Source: an uncultured Spirochaetales bacterium (GTDB lineage: Bacteria; Spirochaetota; Spirochaetia; Treponematales; Treponemataceae). From it: a stretch of 7,693 bases of DNA. The notes under the pieces are model-generated. The model was not told the DNA's origin. It did not search any database and worked only from the letters and a program-made list of their open reading frames with translations. Below, in pieces: positions 1 to 7,260 of this stretch. Location: positions 1 through 7,693 of the forward strand of contig CAMGSV010000124.1 in the NCBI GenBank assembly GCA_946061495.1, written 5' to 3'. Positions within the stretch are counted from its first letter, which is position 1; each line of letters begins with the position of its first letter. Position numbers and translations under genes: made by a program.

Positions 1-304
1 TTGATTCCACCCCTCTCGCTAAATTTTCTAATCCTTCTTTAATATATGAATATTGTGATTTTTCACGCCATTTATCCTTAGTAGGAAAATTAGCAATGAT
101 TTTACCCTTTTCAGAGAAGAATAAAATATCACCAACAGTCAAAGATTTCGTTTTGCAAGCAAAAACATAGTTTTTATTGTTTTCAGGAAACTTTTCTTTA
201 AACTGATAAGCGATTCCCTTACCCATGAAACCTTCACAATTTACAGTGTTAACAAGACACTCTGCAGAAGAATCAAAAATATCACCATCTTTAAAAGCGA
301 TCAT
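1..304 (-). CDS. darG: DarG-type macrodomain antitoxin, partial (first 101 codons)
   Basis: The reading frame begins at the ATG at 304 and is still open at the left edge, so only the N-terminal 101 residues are visible. They look like a DarG macrodomain. Residues 18-36 read VNTVNCEGFMGKGIAYQFK, the ADP-ribose-binding loop with the NTVN and GxMGKGIA signatures. A conserved-looking NFPTK-x-x-WR follows at residues 72-80, and an S-x-GLENL-like helix comes after it. Known DarG proteins remove ADP-ribose from DNA and so reverse the DarT modification; many also carry a C-terminal DarT-binding domain, which here would lie outside the window. The start overlaps the darT stop in an ATGA (301-304). An AAGGTG ribosome binding site (310-315) lies five bases upstream, inside the darT end, so the pair is probably translationally coupled. 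Family assignment is strong; full length and C-terminal domain are unknown. Confidence 0.93.
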   Translation of the reverse strand, partial: MIAFKDGDIFDSSAECLVNTVNCEGFMGKGIAYQFKEKFPENNKNYVFACKTKSLTVGDILFFSEKGKIIANFPTKDKWREKSQYSYIKEGLENLARGVES

Positions 305-903
305 ATTCTCACCTTACTGAAATAGGGATTTATCTTTATATCAAAAAGATAATTGCCAATTACATTGCTTGCAAGTTTATCAATATCTTTGTAAGTATTT
401 TCATCTGGTACAAATATAATAGCAAAATCCGCAGGTGAAACTGGAGATATTGCCAGACACTCTGCCATACAAGCATTTTTACTTTTTTCATCATGATAAT
501 CACGAGATTCCATAGCCTTCCAATCTATAGATTCTAATCCTTCATTATAAGTTAAAACTTCAGGTTTGGGATTTTTTGACAAAGGATGTGCTGTACAAAT
601 TTTAAAATCATTGTTCTTTGCAAAATCACGTAAAATGGTAATAACACAAAAAGTTGTATCTTTATAGTTCTTATAAACTGCACCTGTAAAAGCTGTTTTT
701 TCAAAGAAATGAAAAGGAACATAATCCAGAATTCCTAAGGCTTCCCTTTTTTCAATAATTTCTTGATCAGCAACATCAGCCTTTAAAATTTCTTTTTTAA
801 GAGCAGCTGGACGTGACAAAAGACCATGAGTAAAAATCCCTTCAAGATTCTCAAGTGCTGTTACATGATAAAAAAGCTTTCCATCTTGTATTCTCTTTGC
901 CAT
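301..903 (-). CDS. darT: DarT-family DNA ADP-ribosyltransferase toxin (DUF4433)
   Basis: This 200-aa protein matches the DarT pattern in length and motifs. FYHVTALENLEGIFTHGL (residues 11-28) is the N-terminal NAD-binding segment with its conserved His13. YVPFHFF (61-67) and the following residues resemble the substrate-contacting loop. AECLA (147-151) supplies Glu148, the expected catalytic glutamate, and Arg53 is a candidate for the conserved NAD-site arginine. DarT enzymes use NAD+ to ADP-ribosylate bases in single-stranded DNA (thymidine in the best-studied cases, guanosine in others), blocking replication; several DarTG systems stop phages. Which base this one modifies cannot be read from the sequence. 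The start is set by an excellent AGGAGGT site at 909-915, five bases before the ATG. It is followed directly by darG with a 4-bp overlap. All the key motifs appear intact, so the toxin looks active. Confidence 0.92.
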   Translation of the reverse strand: MAKRIQDGKLFYHVTALENLEGIFTHGLLSRPAALKKEILKADVADQEIIEKREALGILDYVPFHFFEKTAFTGAVYKNYKDTTFCVITILRDFAKNNDFKICTAHPLSKNPKPEVLTYNEGLESIDWKAMESRDYHDEKSKNACMAECLAISPVSPADFAIIFVPDENTYKDIDKLASNVIGNYLFDIKINPYFSKVRI

Positions 904-928
904 AAAATACCTCCTAACATATCACACC

Positions 929-945
929 ATATATTGACAATATAT
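929..945. promoter_or_regulatory. 17-bp palindrome upstream of darT, candidate operator
   Basis: On the plus strand 929-936 reads atatattg and 938-945 reads caatatat, a perfect 8-bp inverted repeat around a single central base (937). It lies in the 59-bp gap between the TIR gene and darT, 26 bases before the darT start. It abuts a TAGAAT that could serve as a -10 element on the minus strand (944-949), for which I see no convincing -35. A repressor bound here would cover a predicted transcription start, so autoregulation of darTG is a reasonable inference. The sequence is AT-rich, which raises the chance of a fortuitous palindrome. It is too short and lacks the T-tract needed for a terminator. 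Confidence 0.4.
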
Positions 946-962
946 TCTACCCCACTCTCCCT

Positions 963-1823
963 TTACTCCATGCTCTTTACCATCTTCTCGATAAAAGCTA
1001 CTTCTTCCATAAATTTATCCAATAGAAAGTTCTCATTCGCTTCATTATCTGATAAATTAAATAAACTTTTTATCTGATTCTTAAAATCCAACATCCTTGT
1101 TTTACATTGTAAATCACTTAGATCTATTCCCATTTTCTGTTTATCAATAACACAATCGATAAATTTAGGATTTTTAAAATGAAACTTTGGAACAAATACA
1201 CTTAGATAATCACTTTTAGAAACCCAAGCAGCTCCCATTTCATTGAGACATGCTACACTTTCAAAATATTCATCAGACAATAGAAAAATCATAAAAACAT
1301 TACTATGAATATTCTTCCGTAAATATTCAAATATATTTTCTCCAGTAGGAATCCCATGTAAAGGATGAGAAGTGTATATTAGTTGATTGTTTTTTACTCC
1401 AAGCCCTGTTAATAAATTGCGTAAAACATTTCCATATTTTTTATCCTTACTGCTATGACTAATAAAAATTAAAGGTTCTTTTTTTAATTGACTATCACTA
1501 TGGTGTTCTAAAGAGGCTTTATATCTTTTTATTACTTGGTTACATAGTTTTACGGAATTAGAATGCTCTATTTCAAAAAAATAATTATGTGCATTGGCAT
1601 ATTTTAGGAGTTCTTCAATTAGGATAATAACTTTTGAAAACTCTGCTTCGTCAATATATTTCTCAAGAGCTTTCCCTTTTGAACAGTTATAATATTCTTT
1701 TAACCTTACACCAACACATTCTGATGTAAAATTATCAAATTTTACATCAGAAAAATCTAAAACCGATCCATTGTTATTAAACATCTCTTTTATGGCAATT
1801 TTTTCTGCAGGACTTAACTTCAT
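963..1823 (-). CDS. TIR-domain effector with N-terminal VLDFS domain
   Basis: The 286-aa protein has two parts. Residues about 1-75 contain VLDFSDVKF (21-29), then VGV and SKGKALEKYI (48-57) and a hydrophobic helix. As I recall it, this pattern occurs at the N terminus of several abortive-infection-type proteins, probably as a sensing or adaptor module; the domain name is uncertain. Residues about 116-255 are a TIR domain. LIFISHSSKDKKYG (118-131) is the first strand and AA loop, TSHPLHGIPTGENI (151-164) the BB loop, and FLLSDEYFESVACLNEMG (180-197) carries Glu195 where TIR NADases have their catalytic glutamate. Bacterial TIR proteins of this kind usually hydrolyse NAD+ after phage sensing; that activity is inferred. 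The start overlaps the upstream stop as ATGA (1820-1823), and a GAGGAG site (1829-1834) lies five bases upstream, so translation is probably coupled to the membrane-protein gene. Confidence 0.9.
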   Translation of the reverse strand: MKLSPAEKIAIKEMFNNNGSVLDFSDVKFDNFTSECVGVRLKEYYNCSKGKALEKYIDEAEFSKVIILIEELLKYANAHNYFFEIEHSNSVKLCNQVIKRYKASLEHHSDSQLKKEPLIFISHSSKDKKYGNVLRNLLTGLGVKNNQLIYTSHPLHGIPTGENIFEYLRKNIHSNVFMIFLLSDEYFESVACLNEMGAAWVSKSDYLSVFVPKFHFKNPKFIDCVIDKQKMGIDLSDLQCKTRMLDFKNQIKSLFNLSDNEANENFLLDKFMEEVAFIEKMVKSME

Positions 1824-2224
1824 TTTGTCTCCTCAATACCTAAATCTTTTTTCATTGCGATGAGTAAATTTTCATTACGTTTTTCTTTTACAGGTTGAGG
1901 TAACATTGCTTCTACTGCCTCCATTGCAGAATGATATTTCGATAGAATATTCCTTGGTGCATATAACTGCATTTGTGCTTCGATATCGAAAGGTTCATCA
2001 TCAGATATATCATTCTTCTTCGGTAAAGATATGAATTGATTTTCTAAAGGTATTTCAAGAGCCTTTATAACTTTTAAATATAACGATTCCTTCTTTTCAC
2101 AAATAACTGTTTCTCTGCTCAGCTTTTGACTTCTTTTCATACTCTGTATATGAAATAAATTTGACACTATAACTCCAAGTAATGCAAAACCTCCCGTTAC
2201 AAAGGAAAGATAATATTCTCTCAT
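1820..2224 (-). CDS. small single-pass membrane protein of unknown function
   Basis: I do not recognise a named family for this 134-aa protein. Residues about 6-27 are hydrophobic (LSFVTGGFALLGVIV and on), forming one likely transmembrane segment or signal anchor with no obvious cleavage site. A basic stretch follows (MKRSQK, 29-34), which by the positive-inside rule puts the remaining ~100 residues in the cytoplasm. That part is charged and probably helical, with an acidic patch DISDDEPFD (72-80). The gene starts 3 bp after the stop of the large restriction gene and overlaps the TIR gene by 4 bp, so it is sandwiched between them and very likely co-translated. Plausible roles are a membrane anchor or partner for the TIR protein, or a small membrane-acting effector. 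These ideas rest on context only. Confidence 0.75.
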   Translation of the reverse strand: MREYYLSFVTGGFALLGVIVSNLFHIQSMKRSQKLSRETVICEKKESLYLKVIKALEIPLENQFISLPKKNDISDDEPFDIEAQMQLYAPRNILSKYHSAMEAVEAMLPQPVKEKRNENLLIAMKKDLGIEETK

Positions 2225-2227
2225 ATC

Positions 2228-5200
2228 CTACCCCACCACACTCACAATATACGCCACTTCCTCGTCACTCAAGCCCACAAGATCAAACAACTGCTGATCC
2301 AAATCCTTCGTAAAGTCAATCAAAGTATTCTCAAAAGAATAATCCATCACATCTGGTACTTTTTTTCCTAAAGAAGTCAATGACTCATCCGTCATCAAGA
2401 ACATGAACTTGATGAGTTTTGTATTGCAGTAATTGAAAAAATTCTGAGCCTCTTCGATAGTTTTAAATGTTCCTAATGCAACACGAGAACGGCCAAATGC
2501 AGAATGATTGTCGATTATCTCAATTTGATTGTCCCTTTTCTGGCCACCAGCATTTGCACTCGACACTACTACTTGCCATTCATCAATGTATGAGTCGTTT
2601 GATTTAATAATATCCCTAGATGCTACGAACCACTTTGCACGGCCAGCCTTACCAGCCTTGTCATTCGTGAACAACTTTATTTCCCTTTTAAAATCCATTA
2701 TTCCATCGTTAGAAAACACTCTCACCTTTTCTGGATTTTTTTCAACAAAATCACTCTCTATGCCAAATAAATTCCTTGGCAAGATTCTATCATGCATATA
2801 TGGCAAACCATGTTTTTTAACAATATCGCTGATTTTATTCAGGATTTTTCCATCTTTGGGATTTAATGGAAGCAACTCTTCACCTGGATTATCCAAGTAA
2901 ACAGCACTTCTTTCTCCATCCTTACTGTAGACATACATAAACCCCCGTTTCGTTTTCCGCTTGTTCTTTGATACGACACTTATTCCATCCGCAATAGCCA
3001 CATCCTTAAAAACATCACAAGCATTGGGATAGTAAACAATCTTTTCCAAGGAAATATCATTGATTTGGTTGAGCCCAAACTGCTGCATACCCTTCCCGCT
3101 CCTGTGAATCCACCTTACGGCAGGATAAATCAAGGATGTGTAGCCAGCAGATATTTTATCAGCAGCCATTTGGAAATGCTGAAAAATATTGGTTCGTGAT
3201 GCCTGTCCGTTCACTGCATTCTGTGCCAATGCCACCTCATCCTGATACGGCGGGTTTCCCACCACTGCGTCAAATTTCATTTCCTCTCCATCCTTCTTCC
3301 AATAGCTTGAGCGTGTCACCTTGGAAATAAAGTTGTCTGGCTTGTGCCTCAGCTGGTTCACCAAGTCCTCAAAAAAGTGGGCGTTCACCCTTGCCTCGGT
3401 AAATCCTGCCAGCGTCCGTTTTGTAATGCTCTTTGCCATGGGAGTCTTGCAGATGACATAGATGTTTTCTGCAAGAACCTTCTTCCACAATTCTTTTTCT
3501 TGTTCTCGTGTGGCAGTGGGACCCAATTCCAATTTTTTGCGATTGCGGAACACGTTGTAGGCGCAGTACAAGGCATAGAGCCCACTCTTTGAGTTGATCT
3601 CCAAAATGCGAGTGTTTTTTCTGTACACTTCTTTTGTACTATCATTTTGCTCCACAAAAACTGGGTCAGTTATCGGTTCCCTGTATTTTTCATCATAAAA
3701 TCGCCAGCCGCCCAGACTTTCCGTCAGGTGCATGTTCACCACCCGCCAGGGGGTCAGAACCGTCTCCTTGTCGGGATTGCGGAAGGTGCCAAAAATGGTG
3801 CTGATCCGCTCAATCCGCTCCTCAACGCAGAGCCTGTCGGCAGCCTTTGCCATCTCCCGTATCCTGATTCCAGCCTCCCGGAACACGTCCGAATCGTAGT
3901 ACTTCTTGAACTGGTTGAATTTTTCCTTCGTCACACCATTGGGCATGAACTCCTGCCAAGAAAGATTATCCACCAAATCAGTAAAATTGTCTATGGTAAT
4001 TGCATCCTCAGAACCATCCAGATTTTTCTGCAAGTCTGCACCATAAATCAAAAGTGGCATTCTGATGCTGATTCCCCGCAGGATGGAGATGGCGGAGTCC
4101 CGGTTTTTCCGCGCCTCCATCAACCGCCGCCGAAACTCCTCCTCTTCCGCTGTCAGCTCCCGCTTTTCCTTTTGCAGCCTCTTTGCCTGTTCGAATTCCT
4201 CCTCGGTAAATCCCAAGGAATTGATGTCAATGTCACCAGTCTTGGGCATTGCTTTTGTAATGCCGATGATTTTCTGCAGCTCACCAAATTCCCTCAAGGC
4301 CAGATCATCCAGCTTCATCAGCTGGTCATTGTACAAGTAGCTGTCCTCAAAGCCGTTTTTCACAACCCGCTCCACGTACACCTTTTTCAGCTGCCCCAGC
4401 ATCTTCTCTGTGTCGTAGACCTTCATGGCACTGCCCTCAAAGCCGATGATGGGACAAAAGTTGATGAAGTCTCCCAAGGTTTGCCGGTCTGAGCCAGTAG
4501 TCTCTCCAGCCTTCCTGCTGATTTTCACCGCCTCCGCAATCACTTTGAGCGTTCTGTCTGGAGCAAAGTCAAAGACAAAGCACTCCTCCTTCACCTTCCC
4601 GGCAATGGTGGCGGGAGTCTGTACCCTGAATATGGTCTGCATGTAAGCGCTTGCCGCAGTATTGTAGCTGCCGGAAAGCATAAAGCAGGCAGTCCAGGGC
4701 TTTACGCTCACTCCAGTGGTAAGGCGGCCACAGCTCAGTGTAATGGTGTAGGTGTTTTCAGGATGGTCTGTCATGGCCTTTTCCACGGCCTTCAATGCGT
4801 CAGTTGAATCAACCTCCTCGTCACCAACACCAGCAACATTGACAATTTCGTAGCAGACAAAAACGGGATGCTGCTGTAAAAGCCTGCTGAGTGCCTTCGC
4901 TTCCTTTACACCGGGAATCATCCACAGTGAGTGGCGGAAATTTTCCCTGTACTCCTGTTTTGAAAAAGGATAGTTTGACTGCTCATCCTCCTTGGTCAAT
5001 AAATCCAGAAATTGCCTCACATTCGTCTCATGGATAAAGTCACCTTGTTCATCCACCCGAAAGAATTCCCGGAAATTGAAGGCAATGTCCGCATCTGCAT
5101 ACTCAGGATACAGTTTTCCTAGGTCATAGGTAAAGATATTCATTCGTGGCAGACAAGCGTAGGGATTTGGGTCTCCTTGATGGAGGATATCCCAATCAGC

Positions 5201-6247
5201 CTTTGCCTTTTGCTCCATCACATAGTCCCAGGTGAAGATTTCCTCATCCTTAAAGTCATCCATAAGATTAAAGGGTGTGCCGGAAAGATGCAGCTCCCGT
5301 GTATGACCCTTCCTGCACTTTGACAGCACACTGTTCCCCAGCTCCGTTTTTGTCCCCTCGTGGGCCTCGTCAATGATGATGAGGTCCCACTCAATGTCGA
5401 ACACCTCCTCGTTCTTTGCAAACTTGCCACCCACTATCTCCGAACCACGCATATCCTGAATGGAGGCGAAGTAGATGTAGGAGCTGGTACCTGTTTCACC
5501 AGCTAGTTTTTCCATTTGGTCCAAGGTAGAACCGTTTTGCTTGGAACCATAATCAAACTCAGGTCGGTCATAAAAAATCTTCTCGTAATCTTCAAACCAG
5601 CCCTTGTCCACAACAGGTCGGTGGGTCAAAATAAGGGTACGACGAATATCACACTCTTTTACCAGTTGCAAGGCAGACAATGTCTTTCCAAACCGCATCT
5701 TTGCATTCCACAAGACCTTGTGGCTGCCGTTTTTCTTGGCAAATCGCCGCCGTGCAAAGTCCACCGCCTCCCGCTGCTCCTTCCGCAGGACAACAGGGCT
5801 TTTCCCAGTGGAGACCTCGCTGGCATTGAGGGACTTCCTCCCCTCCTTCACGGCGGCAATGGCCTTCTTCACCGTCTCCAAGTCTGTATAAAACCATTCG
5901 TTTGCCTTGTGCTCTTGGTCAAAATATTTATGCCGTATTCCAGACCGTTCCAAAACCTTTCTCACCTCATGGTCTTGAAATACTACAACGCTTGTACCTT
6001 TCTCATAAGCAGTCTTTTCCGTATATAAAAGCTCAAAACTCACTCCCGCCGTTTGGGTTTGATGGCGGATTCTTTCACGGGCAGCATCATTGAGTATCTT
6101 GGAATTGGGCTCTGCTCCCAAATATTGAAAAGGAGAACCTTTACAACTCGCCTCTCCTACCTTGAGTATGCCCGCATGAGCTGAATCATTAATCCTATAC
6201 ACATAAATCAACTTTTGTACAAAAGATTCATTAAAAAGCTCAGCCAT
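2228..6247 (-). CDS. restriction-modification fusion: GIY-YIG-like nuclease, SF2 helicase, Eco57I-type adenine methyltransferase, target recognition domain
   Basis: This 1339-aa protein appears to carry nuclease, translocase, methylase and specificity functions in one chain. Residues about 8-133 resemble a GIY-YIG/T5orf172 domain: LIYVYRI (13-19), ILKVGEA (27-33), Glu94 in HEVRKVLE, and NEWF (116-119). A superfamily 2 helicase follows: LRKEQREAV (154-162), Walker A AKMRFGKT (182-189, Lys188), DEAH (293-296), SGTPF (322-326), motif V GRLTTGVSV (507-515), motif VI with Gln537 and Arg541. A charged helical linker lies at about 682-716. The methylase part has VLTP (830-833), a degenerate motif I ILEINSKSGLY (881-891) and the N6-adenine catalytic NPPY (998-1001). 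Residues from about 1010 resemble a target recognition domain. The frame is open to an ATG at 6361, but that would overlap the upstream gene by 103 bp. I chose the ATG at 6247, with AGGGGG five bases upstream; the adjacent ATG at 6250 is possible. Its third quarter to end is markedly AT-rich. Confidence 0.9.
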   Translation of the reverse strand: MAELFNESFVQKLIYVYRINDSAHAGILKVGEASCKGSPFQYLGAEPNSKILNDAARERIRHQTQTAGVSFELLYTEKTAYEKGTSVVVFQDHEVRKVLERSGIRHKYFDQEHKANEWFYTDLETVKKAIAAVKEGRKSLNASEVSTGKSPVVLRKEQREAVDFARRRFAKKNGSHKVLWNAKMRFGKTLSALQLVKECDIRRTLILTHRPVVDKGWFEDYEKIFYDRPEFDYGSKQNGSTLDQMEKLAGETGTSSYIYFASIQDMRGSEIVGGKFAKNEEVFDIEWDLIIIDEAHEGTKTELGNSVLSKCRKGHTRELHLSGTPFNLMDDFKDEEIFTWDYVMEQKAKADWDILHQGDPNPYACLPRMNIFTYDLGKLYPEYADADIAFNFREFFRVDEQGDFIHETNVRQFLDLLTKEDEQSNYPFSKQEYRENFRHSLWMIPGVKEAKALSRLLQQHPVFVCYEIVNVAGVGDEEVDSTDALKAVEKAMTDHPENTYTITLSCGRLTTGVSVKPWTACFMLSGSYNTAASAYMQTIFRVQTPATIAGKVKEECFVFDFAPDRTLKVIAEAVKISRKAGETTGSDRQTLGDFINFCPIIGFEGSAMKVYDTEKMLGQLKKVYVERVVKNGFEDSYLYNDQLMKLDDLALREFGELQKIIGITKAMPKTGDIDINSLGFTEEEFEQAKRLQKEKRELTAEEEEFRRRLMEARKNRDSAISILRGISIRMPLLIYGADLQKNLDGSEDAITIDNFTDLVDNLSWQEFMPNGVTKEKFNQFKKYYDSDVFREAGIRIREMAKAADRLCVEERIERISTIFGTFRNPDKETVLTPWRVVNMHLTESLGGWRFYDEKYREPITDPVFVEQNDSTKEVYRKNTRILEINSKSGLYALYCAYNVFRNRKKLELGPTATREQEKELWKKVLAENIYVICKTPMAKSITKRTLAGFTEARVNAHFFEDLVNQLRHKPDNFISKVTRSSYWKKDGEEMKFDAVVGNPPYQDEVALAQNAVNGQASRTNIFQHFQMAADKISAGYTSLIYPAVRWIHRSGKGMQQFGLNQINDISLEKIVYYPNACDVFKDVAIADGISVVSKNKRKTKRGFMYVYSKDGERSAVYLDNPGEELLPLNPKDGKILNKISDIVKKHGLPYMHDRILPRNLFGIESDFVEKNPEKVRVFSNDGIMDFKREIKLFTNDKAGKAGRAKWFVASRDIIKSNDSYIDEWQVVVSSANAGGQKRDNQIEIIDNHSAFGRSRVALGTFKTIEEAQNFFNYCNTKLIKFMFLMTDESLTSLGKKVPDVMDYSFENTLIDFTKDLDQQLFDLVGLSDEEVAYIVSVVG

Positions 6248-6252
6248 CATTT

Positions 6253-6258
6253 CCCCCT
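6253..6258 (-). promoter_or_regulatory. ribosome binding site that decides the start of the large restriction gene
   Basis: Reading leftwards, the upstream gene stops with TGA (6261-6259) and AGGGGG follows at once, then AA and two tandem ATG codons at 6250 and 6247. The spacing to 6247 is five bases, which is normal; the spacing to 6250 is only two. This supports the short form starting MAELF and argues against the long open frame starting at 6361, whose extra residues are simply the upstream gene read in another frame. Confidence 0.6.
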
Positions 6259-7236
6259 TCACTGCTCCAGCAAGTCCACGAACCGCATTGTCCTGCCAGT
6301 CTCCCAATCCTTTACCTTGCAATAGATTCCGTTGTGCTTGAAATTGTTGCCCTTCTTGCACCCCTCACACTCTGTGGAAAGCACCACTGTCTCGAACAAG
6401 GTCTGCTCTGTCTGCGTCTCCCGGCAGCAACTGTCCGGAACCACAAACTTGAGGCCGTCCATCTGCCAGATGTTCCAGACCACTATCTTGGCAAGGCCCA
6501 CCAAGTCCCGGGACGGCAGCTCCTCTCCAAACCTGTATTGATAATACTCCTCAACGGAAAACAGGACATTCTCCCTTGCAATCAACACATTGTCACCCTG
6601 CCAGTCAAAGCCGTAGCAGCTTTGGACAGCCTGATACGCCCACTTCAACCAATGTTCTTCATCAGTACAATTTTCAGAAACAACCCGCAGCTTTCTGTCT
6701 AAAAGGCCGATTCTGTCGCCCACCTCGATATACTCGCCGGTCACGGCATCATACCGGCTGACAAGATAGGGAGCCTCTCCGCAAGAAATTTCAAGACGTG
6801 TGGACTTTACATAATCCTGCCAGCCCTTGCCCTCCGCTGTAGGAAAGGGTATCTTGCAGGAATTCGTTTGCCAAGACTTGACCTCACAGTCCCCATGGTT
6901 GAACCTCCCTTCCCCTCCAAACCAGGCATCGTCCACCAAGTTGTTCTGCAGATTGCAAACCCAGCTGGGAGTGAACACCTCTGCCTTCTGCCGCACACGC
7001 CGCTGCTGCTCAAGCTTTCCCTTCTCCACCCTGGGCTTGATGACACTTCCGTGGCGAGAGGTAATCAGGTCCACCGTTATGGGGGAGGCCGGGCTATACC
7101 GCTTCCCATGCTTGAGATAATTGTCTGTGGCCCAGATGATATTCCTCCCGGTGGACTTGTCCTGCAGCAGGATTTGCAGCAGCTCCTTGTCCAGCTTGAG
7201 GATATCGTTCTCTCGTATGTCAACGGCACTTGCCAT
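6259..7236 (-). CDS. methyltransferase-like subunit of the restriction-modification system, lacking the catalytic motif
   Basis: The 325-aa protein resembles proteins usually annotated 'restriction endonuclease subunit M'. AEVFTPSWVCN (85-95) matches motif X of Eco57I-type adenine methylases, where xxFTP precedes the SAM site. LEISCGEAPYL (148-158) sits where the SAM-binding motif I belongs. YGFDWQGDNVLIAREN (208-223) and WNIWQMDGLKFVVPD (254-268) follow in the usual order. No NPPY, DPPY or NPPF occurs anywhere, and the chain ends just where motif IV would be expected; an NPPY is present in the next gene. C290, C293, H301 and C306 near the C terminus could bind a metal. The start is fixed by AAGGAG (7244-7249), seven bases upstream. 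The stop lies 11 bp before the large-subunit start, so the two are probably made together and form a complex. I infer a SAM-binding or regulatory partner role rather than a self-sufficient methylase. Confidence 0.85.
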   Translation of the reverse strand: MASAVDIRENDILKLDKELLQILLQDKSTGRNIIWATDNYLKHGKRYSPASPITVDLITSRHGSVIKPRVEKGKLEQQRRVRQKAEVFTPSWVCNLQNNLVDDAWFGGEGRFNHGDCEVKSWQTNSCKIPFPTAEGKGWQDYVKSTRLEISCGEAPYLVSRYDAVTGEYIEVGDRIGLLDRKLRVVSENCTDEEHWLKWAYQAVQSCYGFDWQGDNVLIARENVLFSVEEYYQYRFGEELPSRDLVGLAKIVVWNIWQMDGLKFVVPDSCCRETQTEQTLFETVVLSTECEGCKKGNNFKHNGIYCKVKDWETGRTMRFVDLLEQ

Positions 7237-7260
7237 TCAGCCACTCCTTCATTCCACCCC

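Noticed and set aside
942..955. 14-base sequence before darT that recurs with one mismatch at 2223-2236 before the membrane-protein gene
   Set aside because: Pairs of 14-mers with a single mismatch are expected a few times by chance in a window of this size, and the second copy mostly consists of the stop codon and start of coupled genes.
904..962. Terminator between the TIR gene and darT
   Set aside because: The only inverted repeat is AT-only apart from one pair, has a one-base centre and no following T-run, so it does not look like an intrinsic terminator.
3647..4492. 281-codon plus-strand open frame
   Set aside because: It lies wholly antisense to the well-supported restriction gene, in its GC-rich part, where long antisense frames are common. 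The translation shows no recognisable motif.
6248..6361. Longer start for the large restriction protein at 6361
   Set aside because: It would overlap the upstream gene by 103 bp; the first 37 residues are the other frame of that gene, and a ribosome binding site stands just before the ATG pair at 6250/6247.
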